Source: Scleropages formosus
Taxonomy: Eukaryota > Chordata > Actinopteri > Osteoglossiformes > Osteoglossidae
Assembly (NCBI RefSeq): GCF_900964775.1
Contig: NC_041817.1
Span: forward strand, 20,912,783 to 20,976,782
Direction of reading: 5' to 3'
DNA: 64,000 bases
The position numbers and the translations under genes were made by a program. Within the stretch, counting starts at the first letter, position 1, and each line of letters opens with the position of its first letter. Under the pieces are notes generated by a model. That model ran no database searches. It was not told the origin of the DNA and was given only the letters and a program-made list of their open reading frames with translations. Of this stretch, positions 9,697-22,500 are shown in pieces.

Positions 9697-12551
9697 GTAA
9701 GTTAGGTTTTTTTTTTTTATTTTTTTTTACAGTAATAATCAATGCTTGGTTGTATCAGCACAACACTTTGTTTTTTCCCCCCACTGCACTGGTAGACTTC
9801 TGGCGGCGTAGCTGTGTGTGTATCCGCCTCAGCAGCTCAGGTGACCGTCGTCTGTCGGGGCTCTTGACTAAGTTGGTGGCGGTGGCCGAAGCCTCCGGGC
9901 CTCGAGCTCTGTACCGTTCGTAAAGTAAGGTTTCACATAGAGCTTTCTCGTAGTTTCAGCGTTTGTTAGCTGACGTGCAACACCCGTATATCATGTTTTT
10001 CAGTCTCACTCACTCACTTCTTTTTTTAATTATGCGCTTCTGTCAGTAGTAGAGGATTCTGGGAGTTCGTGGATATTACCGTAGTTTCCAATAAATAATG
10101 ACATATCGGTTTTTGAAAGGTTTCCGTACTTCTGCCGAGGTTGGTCATAAGAGACCGTCGGAGGTCGTCATCGTATATGAGTAAACACCTCGTAGACTGT
10201 GTAACCGTATGTGTTTCACGGAGGCCTAAGGTGTTCATTATGATTTGGCAGATCACACTGCGATTTAACTGCAGGTGAATTACCTCTGGGAAGCAGTGAG
10301 GGGGACTCGAAGAACATCTTTCAGATTATGCCCATGTCCTAGATCACCACCTATCCATTAGTTCTTAGTTGTGATAGGCCATATAACAGCTGGGAGATCA
10401 ACTCATTTACAGAGCTAGGTGTCTGTACTGGACCAGTAATGCAAGTAGCTTAATCAGTGGTACTAGCACTGCGGTAAGTGGTGGGAGTCAAACCCACAAC
10501 CTTCAGGTTAAGTCTTTCAAACACCTCCCTGGCACCATGACCAGCTGCTCAATAAATACTAACTGAATTGGTGAACATTAATGATAGTCAAATTAATATA
10601 GGCTTAAATGTAGGCATTTATTTCTGTTTAGTGTAAGAAATAACTAGAGCAAAATTCAGAGATTGGATCAGTATTAAGAGAAAGTGCAAATACATGGATA
10701 TGTACTGCTGTACAAGGGCAGAAACCTCTTGGCAAGGCTGGTTGTTTAGCACTTAAGTTTGGGAAAGGTGACCCAAGTGTTTCATATTTTGTTGCGATTA
10801 TGATGTTAACTTTCAAATGTTCACTTCTCTAGTGGAAGAAGAAAATGAATAAATCTACACAGATTTTGTATATTTCAATAGTGGTTAACTGAAATATAGA
10901 GGATTACAAATTACACAGTTTTTGTTAAAAAAAAAAAAAATTGAGTAGTTGAATGAACACCATTCCAGTTAAGTAGGCGTTTAAGATTCTGCGGGATAAT
11001 GTTGCTGTCTTGTCATTCTCCTGCCTGTTTGCATAACTGCAACAGCAAAATATTTTGCGGAAGTGGAAGTGACAGTCGGGACTGACTTAACCAGGTCTGC
11101 ATTTGTCAGCACGGTTTGGTGTGTTCAAATGCTTGGGTTGCGAATGACATCCTACTGCTACTCTTGCAATGCCTGTTTCCATACTGGGCTTTGTGGGGGC
11201 CAGACAGCAGCAAATGGGCAGAAAATGTTGAAAATAGTGGCATGGTTGTTTAAGTACCATGTGAAATATTTAGCTGGGACAGCAACTGGAGGGTCATGTG
11301 GAATTCTAAGTAAATCATTTACTAAATACCCTCCTAATCTCACTGCATTCATGTGGTAGCTGGTAGAGAGTTGCTTTGAACTACTCTTGCAACAGATCAC
11401 CCTCTGTGACTGACTGGGAGAAACTAGTTAGAATGAGTATAGACTGTGGTAGAGGACCTCTGACGGGCCTGTTTGTGGTGTGTTTAGGTCACCAGACTTA
11501 TTATACATGTTTTTATTTATTCATTATTTTCGCCAAAGCATATATATTGAATATTAAGCTTGCAATTATTTATCCATTTATACAGCTCGCTAATATTTAT
11601 TGGCATTCAGATTAAAGAGCCTTGTTCATGGATACTACAGTGGAAGCGGGATTCAAACACAAGTCCTTCAAGTGCGAGAAAGGTTTGTGGGAGCTGTGTA
11701 TGAGAATAGACCCTTTTTACTCAGACTTATACATCCAGACCTCTTTGTACTTAAATCTGTCTGAAGCTTTTCTTCGGTGTAAATTGGTGTGGGTGAACGA
11801 GGTCGATATGATTAGGTTTTTGCACTGAGATTGCTCTCAGGCAAACAGGGGACTCTGAACCTTATTAAGAAAGTAGGGAAAGAGGAAAATAAATGCCATT
11901 ATGCTGTTTAAGATTAGATCAGAAGTGGGATCATTCATCTATTCAAGCTAAAGCTTGGTTGTGCATGGCATCATGCAATAAATTACACTGAATTCTTGAA
12001 GCAGTTCTGTAAAGTCTGCTTCTTGATTGCCACTGAACATAGATTAATTGGAATAATGTAAATATTAGTTACAGCTTGTGAGGGAGTCAGTGTGGGCTGT
12101 GACAGTGACACCAATGACTGATGAGGTTCTCTGAAGCCCTCTAGTGTAGCCATATGGAAAAGGGCACCACATAAAGAACAAATAAAGTGAGTGAAATAGC
12201 AGTTCAATGCTTGGAGAGGTCCTATGAACAGAACTACAATTCTTGTGTAGTTTGCAAACGAAAGAAAGCTGCAACACAATGGTAACAGAAGTAGCATTAA
12301 TTGGTCATTTTTCTTAGCATAAGTTTAGTGTCAATTCTTAGAGCTGTATATTGCAAAAATTTCATGAGTGATGAATCTAAGTATGGCACTTGATATGAAC
12401 GGACATACTTTTTGGATTAACAGGTCTAGTAATTCTGTTCCCCCCCCCCCCTCCACAAATGTCACTTACAAATTATAAATTACAAGTCACACTGTCAGTA
12501 AAATTACTTTCTCTGTGCAAATGAACAAAGTAACACATGTCTTCCCCTTAG
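9697..12551 (+). other. rab9a: RAB9A upstream intron
   Basis: Non-coding. It begins with T-rich sequence, has a CpG-rich patch at about 9780-9930, and holds a family A SINE at 11511-11690, an A-run at 10928 and a C-run at 12441. No coding exon is visible. Confidence 0.45.
11511..11690 (-). repeat. tRNA-derived SINE (family A), minus strand, decayed
   Basis: Reverse-oriented family A order: 'gccaaagc', 'tatttatccatttatacagct', 'ggatactacagtggaagcggg', 'attcaaacacaagtcc'. Strongly diverged. Confidence 0.6.
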
Positions 12552-12584
12552 GTGGCAAAGGATGACTTACTCTGAAAAATAAAG
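12552..12584 (+). other. rab9a: Probable 33-nt non-coding RAB9A exon
   Basis: A short segment lies between a good acceptor (tcttccccttag) and a consensus donor (AAAG/GTAAGG). It carries no start codon for RAB9A and would join the upstream first exon to the coding exon at 13987. Assigned by splice sites and position only. Confidence 0.45.
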
Positions 12585-13601
12585 GTAAGGACACAGTATC
12601 TGCCTTGTCTTCAGTTTCATCACATTTATGAGATGTTCACAGTTCTTGTTTTTTTGGCTTGATCCAACTTGAATACTGAACAATCTCCGTATGTCACCTT
12701 AAACACAGACATCAGCATAACAGTAATAATACTTATAAATATTTTTACAAAGAAGAATGGGAGATGGAATTCTTTGTCGTAAGCTTGTAATGCAAATCAC
12801 ACTTTGGGTTGGATTAGTAGAGATAATGTTGCAGCAAATCTCATGCAAAGGAAATACTTCTGTCTTAATTGTGTAGACAGTGTGCAATGAATAAGAATCT
12901 TGTGTTAAGTGCAACAGTAGCCCTGTGGAAAAAATAGTTCACGACAGGACTACTGCCTGACTTCTGCCTGACTACCGAGGTGTAAGATATTATAGTTTTC
13001 TTGCTTCAGCCCTTGTGCAAGTGCATACATTTTCCATGAATCTTGTTTTTTGGCTCAGTTTCAATGGCTCTTTGTGTTCAAAACTCTGCTAATACACACT
13101 AACAGGAAATTAAATAGAATATGCAAAAAAGTTGCTAGTTGACATTAATTCATTTCATTGTACACTGGTACAGACACTTCTGTTATTTAAATTAATAGTA
13201 TTGCTAAAGGGTCATTCTCTGTGTAAGGATTTTTTGTGGTATTACTTTTTTTTAATAACTATTCTGGTGTGACTAGGGGCAAGAAACTTACACATGTGAC
13301 TTGGCTCCTAATTCATGTGACCATTAACATGCCATAAAATTTTAATGCCGTGCAAACTCAAAATGTGAATTCTATGAAATAAAGAGTTAGGAATATTGTG
13401 TGGTTATTTGCCTGTTTGATCCCCCCCACACTTGGGGGGGGAAATACATTTAAAGCTTATTAAAAATCTGGGTAAAATTTTATAAGTGGTTAATAGCAAG
13501 ATAACTTTCAGACAACCCCTGTTACCAGTGCACTGTAATCAAAATGTGAATTTATGAACAAAGGATTATTTTTTAAACAAATGTCTAATATTGTCTGAGG
13601 C
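12585..13601 (+). other. rab9a: RAB9A intron upstream of the coding exon
   Basis: AT-rich, non-coding, no recognised repeat. A C-run and a G-run flank ACTT near 13423-13441 and could form a short hairpin. Confidence 0.35.
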
Positions 13602-13872
13602 AGCATAGTGATACAGTGGCTAGCACTGGTGCCTCACAGCTCCTGGATTGTAGGTTTGAGTTCAGTTTGTTTTCTCTCCTTGTTCATTTGAGTTTCCTCC
13701 CACAGTCCAAATACATGTTTCAGGTGACTCTAAATCAGCCATAGATTGTGTATGTGATTGCACTGCAATGGACTGGATTCCCGCCCAGGGTGTATCTTTC
13801 CTTGTGCCGTATGTTTCTGAGATAGGCTCTATACCTTTGTAGCCCTGCTCTGCACAAGTCGTTATTCATTGT
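13602..13872 (+). repeat. tRNA-derived SINE (family B), near full length
   Basis: It has the head 'gtgatacagtggctagcac' with 'tgcctcacagctcc', the body 'tgagtttcctcccacagtcc' and 'ttcaggtgactctaaat', and the end 'actgcaatggactggattcc' with 'gataggctc'. It lies about 115 bases upstream of the RAB9A coding exon acceptor. Confidence 0.75.
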
Positions 13873-14025
13873 GGATATGTGATATAGTCAGGATAGAAGA
13901 CCAGTGGTGAAGTATTCTAGGACTATGTACAGATAAATCTTGTTGGGAATTTTGGGGCCAGTTTGCTCACTTCCTTCTGCTCTCAGGTTGCAGCACATTC
14001 AGGAAGAACTCCACCGCCAACAGCA

Positions 14026-14631
14026 ATGGCAGCCAAGTCGTCCCTATTGAAAGTCATCCTTTTGGGGGACGGCGGTGTGGGCAAGAGCTCCCTCATGAAC
14101 CGCTATGTCACCAACAAGTTTGACGCGCACCTCTTCCACACAATTGGTGTGGAGTTCCTCAACAAGGACCTTGAAGTTGATGGCCATTTGGTTACCATGC
14201 AGATCTGGGATACGGCTGGCCAGGAGCGCTTCCGCAGCCTGCGGACACCCTTCTACCGCGGTTCTGACTGCTGCTTGCTTACCTTCAGTGTGGATGACAG
14301 CCAGAGCTTCCTGAACCTGGCCAACTGGAAGAAAGAGTTCATCTACTATGCTGACGTCAAGGAACCCGAAAGCTTCCCTTTCGTGGTTCTGGGCAACAAG
14401 GTGGACGTAACGGAGCGCCAGGTATCCACTGAGGATGCCCAGCGCTGGTGCCGTGACAATGGCAACCACCCGTATTACGAGACAAGCGCCAAGGATGCCA
14501 CCAACGTGGCGGCAGCCTTCGAGGAAGCAGTGCGTCGTGTGCTGGCTGTGGAAGAGCGGGGAGAGCACCTCATCCCAACAGACACGGTCAACCTGCATAG
14601 GAAACCCCGCTCCAGCGCCACCTGCTGTTGA
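14026..14631 (+). CDS. rab9a: RAB9A, small GTPase of the late endosome
   Basis: A 201-aa Rab in one coding exon, the same length as human RAB9A. Motifs in order: P-loop GDGGVGKSS (about residues 14-22), switch I HTIGVEF, switch II WDTAGQERF, base-binding NKVD, and ETSAKD, ending in CC for double geranylgeranylation. RAB9 is known to direct mannose-6-phosphate receptor return from late endosomes to the trans-Golgi network. The start is the ATG of MAAKSS. The open frame extends 21 codons further upstream, but it crosses the acceptor at 13986/13987 and so is not coding. All key residues are present. The choice of RAB9A over RAB9B rests on the neighbouring TCEANC and TRAPPC2 genes. Confidence 0.95.
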   Translation: MAAKSSLLKVILLGDGGVGKSSLMNRYVTNKFDAHLFHTIGVEFLNKDLEVDGHLVTMQIWDTAGQERFRSLRTPFYRGSDCCLLTFSVDDSQSFLNLANWKKEFIYYADVKEPESFPFVVLGNKVDVTERQVSTEDAQRWCRDNGNHPYYETSAKDATNVAAAFEEAVRRVLAVEERGEHLIPTDTVNLHRKPRSSATCC

Positions 14632-14885
14632 TCACATAAGACGCACTTGTCGGGAAGGAACTGCTGCGTTGTTACCCGAGTTCACCACTTGTGTGCACGG
14701 GCTGGTGTGGTTGGGTGACATTTCTCTACGCTGATGAAGAAGTGGTTTGTTCGCTTCAGAAGAGGGCCATGAAGTGTTTGACAGCTATAAAATACTGATG
14801 AACTTGGGGTTCTGTTCTAGCATTTGGTTAAAGATATTGACTAATAAACCATTCTGTAACTTCACGTAATAAAGAATCATTGAGT
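14632..14885 (+). other. rab9a: RAB9A 3' UTR with two polyadenylation signals
   Basis: Two AATAAA hexamers lie at 14843-14848 and 14868-14873, about 220 bases after the stop. A short 3' UTR is likely, though a distal site cannot be excluded. Confidence 0.6.
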
Positions 14886-17308
14886 GATGTAATGATGTTA
14901 AACTGAATTATCAGACAAATGTGACATTTAAGGAGATCTTAACACTTTATCTAATAGCAACTTTTTGTGAGTCTTCCAGAAAGTGATACAAAATAGCTAA
15001 ATGCAATAACTGCATTTTTAAATGTTTAATTGATTGTCAGCTAAGTGTTCAAAGGGTGTCAAAGGTGCCAAATTCAAAAATTAACTTACACTGTCATTTA
15101 TATTGAGTTATAGTATAATTTATTCTGTTTTTAGATGTTTAACTTGATTTAGACTTGATAGTAAAAGCAGTAATTATACAGAGGATTTAGTTGGAAATGA
15201 GTTTACAAAAACACATTTTTAGCTTTTAGTTGTATTCCTTTGGTTCAGGTATTTTTTTTGTTAAAACTGGTAACCGTACAATAGTCTGATGCCAACATAA
15301 ACTTCAAACATGTAGAAATTCTATGGCTGAACATAATTTGTTCTTTTGAAAGTTCTAAAATGCCTTTTACCAGGAAAAGTAACAAAATGAAGAAATGTAA
15401 ACATTAAAGCTTAGCTTGTGACTGTTTCATGTGAAAATAACTACTGATAACTCCCTACAGGATGTGTTTTACATTAAAGCAGTATATGAAGACCTTACTA
15501 TAACTCTTAAAGAGTGGACTTCTTTGATCAGAGGTGTATTCAGTAAGCATAACATGTGCTTGCTAGACTCACTTTTTAGGCATTCAAGCAAATCTCAAAA
15601 TATGGTACAATCCCCCCCTTTAATTTTCCTTAAAGATTTGTATTAAATTTTACTGCCACCCTGCTCAGGACAAGCGGTTATTGACGAGGGATGGATGGAT
15701 GGATTCACTAGTATGTTGTAACTTGTTGCATATCCTGGACCTCTTTTTGTTTTTAGGAAGCTGTACCAAAATAGCCCACACTGGATGAGACACCAGTCCG
15801 TTGCAGTGTAACATTTACTTTTACTAACCTTAAAATTGTTTTCTGGGGAAAGTCACCTCCCCAACCTCCTACTGAATTTGGATGCTTATGGATGTTCATT
15901 ACATGTCCAATATTTGTCAGCTTCTGGCTCCTTTCAGCTGTAAGTTAAATTGAATTTGACTTATGGTGACCTTTTGTGTGGTTTTCTTGGTAAGGGAGGG
16001 CAACAAAAATGGTTTTCTGTTGCCTTCTTTCAGACACGTGTTGCAAACACCCTGATGCAGGTTTAAACCTACGCCCAACAGTAGTAAGAGGCTAGTCTTT
16101 TTATGTTTTTCCACAGTAAACAATGTAAATGTCCTTTGACAATTTAAACATGCTCAAATGTTTATGTTCAACTTTTAGCTACACGAAAAGTACCTCTTCA
16201 CAAACAGTGTGGATTGTTGGCTGATTTCATTCTAGATACGTGAACTGTTCCCTTAGGGTTCAGTTCTTTCAAGCATCAGGCATCAGTTTGCAAAGTGAGT
16301 TGAATTAAGGTGGTTCCATAGTCAGTCATGTTGTGTTTTTTGCCCAGTGACTAGTGGATTAAACACTACAGGTCATTTTCACACTGCAACAGCTAAATTT
16401 TATAAAGAGAAATGAGAAAATACTGAAAATAGTTTGTATCTTTGGCCTTTCTTAAACAGCCAATGTACATAGAAAGTTCAGATCTTTTCTGCAATAGATG
16501 AAGTTACAATGAAACTTGTTTTTCCACAACTAAAAGACTACTGAGGATCTCATAATTGAAGAAAGCTGAAACTAGTGGTAGGATGATTCTAGCTGTGGTT
16601 TCACTAAAGACTGAAGGTTACCAGGACTGCAGTGCTGCACCAGAATTTCACTTCATCATACTTTGTTTAGGATACAAGAAGCAGTAGAGATGAGGGTAAT
16701 TCCAATCAACAAGATCTTGCTTAAAAACTAGCATTGAGAAAATGCTAGTAATTTAGTAAAACAAAAAGCAGATATTTTTAAAGGAATAGTCAGCAGAGTC
16801 TTTTCAGGATGGCATTTGGGTTTGTATCTTGAGCGAAGACACTTGACTACATGTGTGACTGCTGCCTGTGAATCTCGTCCCCCCCCCCCAGGTGCACATA
16901 TCAAATCAGTAATTCCTAGTGTAGGTAACACTATTTTCCAGCCAGCAGTGTTCAGTGTCTCATCAAATATTCATTTAAAAACTGCCTTTAATCATTTAAA
17001 TAAAACACATAAACCAAGGTATTTTGGACCACACAGAAAAAAAAAAAAAAAAAAAAAAAGTTTAAACACTCCTGCCATAGAGTTTAGCAAAGGAACTCCC
17101 AGGGGGGGAAAAAAAAAAAAAATTAATGAACATGTCAACAGTTTATGTACAGTACTTGCCAGGTATTATTTTCTATATGTTTTCAGAATGCAAATGAACA
17201 TCATGCAGAACAAAATCTACTAAAAATGTGAGGGGTTAACAATCATATATTCATGTGTTGGGCCAGTCCTCTGGCCTGCTATTCTTCAAGAAGCCACAGT
17301 TCTCTCGC
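14886..17308. other. Tail-to-tail spacer RAB9A-TRAPPC2
   Basis: AT-rich non-coding DNA that includes the TRAPPC2 3' UTR on the minus strand, of unknown length. It holds a family B SINE tail at 15640-15705 and A-runs at 17036-17060 and 17109-17122. No gene is visible. Confidence 0.45.
15640..15705 (+). repeat. SINE 3' tail remnant
   Basis: 'ccaccctgctcaggacaagc' followed by ggttattgacgaggg and ATGG repeats is the usual end of family B/C fish SINEs. Confidence 0.6.
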
Positions 17309-19552
<2,244 letters not shown>

Positions 19553-22500
19553 ATGTCTGCGGTGAGAGAGGAGACCATCGGCCCAGAAGAGATGCGGAAA
19601 AGGCTGTATCAGACCTTCAAAAACCGCGGCGTTTTGGACACCCTGAAGGTGCGTTCGACTCCATCAGCAGATCAGCAGGCTGCTTTTCAGACTCTCCTAT
19701 GTCAAAAAAAACCTCATGGTGGAAAGCAACTCATCTTCTAATCTGATCAATGAATGAGTGGTACCGGAACCGAGTGAACGGCATCTGCTTAACTGTCCCC
19801 ACCCAGTCCTCTGTGCGTGTTCACTTCACGGTGCGCCATCAGGCTCCTCTTGTTCTCATTGTTAGGCTCAGCTTCGTAACCAGCTCATCCATGAGTTGCA
19901 GCACCCGGCTCTCAAGGGAGACGTTGCGCCCAGAGCGCTCCCTTCAGAGCCCGACTCGGTCGTGGTGACCGCGTCCAACAGTTTGGTGGCGGACCACCTG
20001 CTCAAGGCAGGCTATGAGTACACCCTTTCTGTGTTCTACCCGGAGAGCGGGATGAGCAAGGACAAGGTGAGCCTCGAGTGTATTCCTAAAGGCATTAATG
20101 GCATCATTTTTACTGTATTTACTGAGCTGGTGATTTTTTTTTTTCCCAGAGAAACTTGCAGGTAAGTAATTTAACACTGCATTTTACACAGTGCTCAGTA
20201 GTTTGAATGCGCTTCCTGGAAGTCTTTTTTTTTTCCTCCCTTTGGGAATTAATAGACAACATTTTTACAATGCATGAGTTTGGGTGGCATGATCGTTTAA
20301 TTAAAATGCACAATATTTTTTTTCATTCAAAATTTACAGTTTTTGGTTTACAATTATAATTTCCAGACCATAAATTGATCAAGATAAACATGGTTTCAAA
20401 CAGGTGTGCTCAAACTTTTCACTGGTGCTGTAGCTTGAGATGAATTTTTCTGTTAGCTCGTCTACTCCATTTGAGTTTTTTTCAATAATCCGGCACTTGA
20501 ATATAGTTTCTTCTTTGCTTGGTTATTGCGTTCTGCCCTCAAGGTGTTTTCAACACGAGATCTTCTTCAGCTGCTTAAAATCAGTCCCCGGTCTTCCCTC
20601 TACAAATCCCTGGTGAGCTGTCTTGTCATATTGTACATTTATTAGTTCGTAGCTGTAAAAATTTCAGGTTCAGTTCTCTTCATTCCATGAAGCTGACATC
20701 ATCCCATTCTTCACAGACTTCATCGGGTATCCAGCAGGATAACCAGAAAGGTATGCGGCTCACTCCGCACCTTGTTATACTGTGCATGTATCTGTTACCT
20801 CTGCTGTGAATGTTGTGCATTTGTCTGTTCAGATGGCACTCCTACATGCTATTATTCGCTCATCTTTATTGGTATTCTTCAGGAAGTGGTGTATAGATAC
20901 TGGATATATCCCACTGTGCCTCTCTCCAGGATTTCTCATGAGGTTGATCTCAGAGCTCGCAGACCACCACCTGCACAGAGAGCGCGACGATGCCGACACT
21001 CAGACTGACAGTCCTCCACAGTACAGGGAATCTCTAGGTAAGCCTTGCTCCGAAGAGTATTAAACAGGCACATTGCTTAATATCTTAAAACATAAGCAGT
21101 TCATAATCTTCCCATAATGCCATTTTGCCAATTCAGTCTGGGTTGGAAAATAGGGCTTTAGATTATTTCAAGATTCTCTGGTGAGTAATTTCAGGCACGA
21201 GAGAATGCTTAGTTGTTATATTTTACCTACGTAGACAGAAAGATGCAGATGATCGAAGATGAGTATGCAGCCCTTCGTCATCAGGAGAACAAGCTGGAGT
21301 CTCTGGAGGCGAAGCTGGCCGAGTACAGGAGGGAGATGGAAATGCAGTTCCAAGTGGAAATGAATGCAAAAGTACTCATCATTTTTATATACAGTATATG
21401 TATGTATATATGTAACAGTATGTGTTCACATGCAGACTGCAATGAGAAGCATGTTTTAGAATCGCATGTCTGCATCTGAGTTTCTCTTTCTGCTGATGTA
21501 ATGCACTCATTGTATTTTCTGTGAGATGTACGTCACTTTGAAGAAAAGCGTCTGTTAAATGAATACATGTAAATGTGAAAGTTGATGCTTTTTCTCAGTA
21601 CAGTAAATGTGTTGACTTTAGTATGACTACTTTTCTGCTCCAGCTTAAACATTTTAAGGAAGTGGAACTGGCCAAGATAAAGCTGGAGGAAAAGGAGAAA
21701 TCCCGCAAGGAGCTCTGGGAGCTAAGGCGGGACATGGAAAGGACGTATGAGATGAAGTCAGAGGGCTTGATCAACAGGGAGAAAAACGCCATTGAGAGAC
21801 TACAGAAACAGCAGGAGGTCAGTGTGAATTCTAGCGCTTCCCTCCATCCGTCCATTCGTTTTCATTAATGGCATACCCAGTGTATGGTCGCGGTGGTCTG
21901 GAACCAAAGACTTTTATTGTATATATGTGTATATGTATATAAAATTCAGTACCTGAAGTCTAATGTGCATGTGTTAATTGCTTATGACAGCTGATGTGGG
22001 CGGCACGGTGGCACAGCGAGTAGCGCTGCTGTCTCACAGCGCCTGGGTGGTGCGAGAGAACGTGGGTTCGATCCCCGCTCAGTCTGTGTGGAGTTTGCAT
22101 GTTGTCTGCGTGGGTTTCTTCCAGATGCTCTGGTTTCCTCCCACAGTCCAAAGACATGCTGCTCAGGTTCCCCCATAGTGTGTGAGTGACAGAGAGAGTC
22201 TTCCACTGATGTATGGATGAGTGACTCAGTGTAAGTAGTGTATTTAGCAGTGTAAGTCACCACAGTGAATAAGGTGTGTGAGCTAGTAACACTACATAGA
22301 GTTCATTGGAAGTCCTTTTGGAGAAAAGTGTCTGCTAAGTGAGTAAGTGTGGCTGTTTATAAACTTGGTGTGTACATGTGTTACGGTATTGATGTGTGAG
22401 TCACAATGCGGTACTGGAAAGGAATCGTTAACTGTTGCATTTGGTTTGTTTTTCCATCAGATTGAAGAGAAGGAAATATACATGCAGAGGCAGTCCCTGC

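Noticed and set aside
14044-14598. 184-codon antisense open frame across RAB9A
   Set aside because: A shadow of the strongly codon-biased RAB9A frame. No independent motif.
22010-22080. tRNA gene (A and B boxes)
   Set aside because: The boxes belong to SINE heads. The sequence does not fold as a complete cloverleaf and continues into a SINE body. The same applies to 44243-44320.
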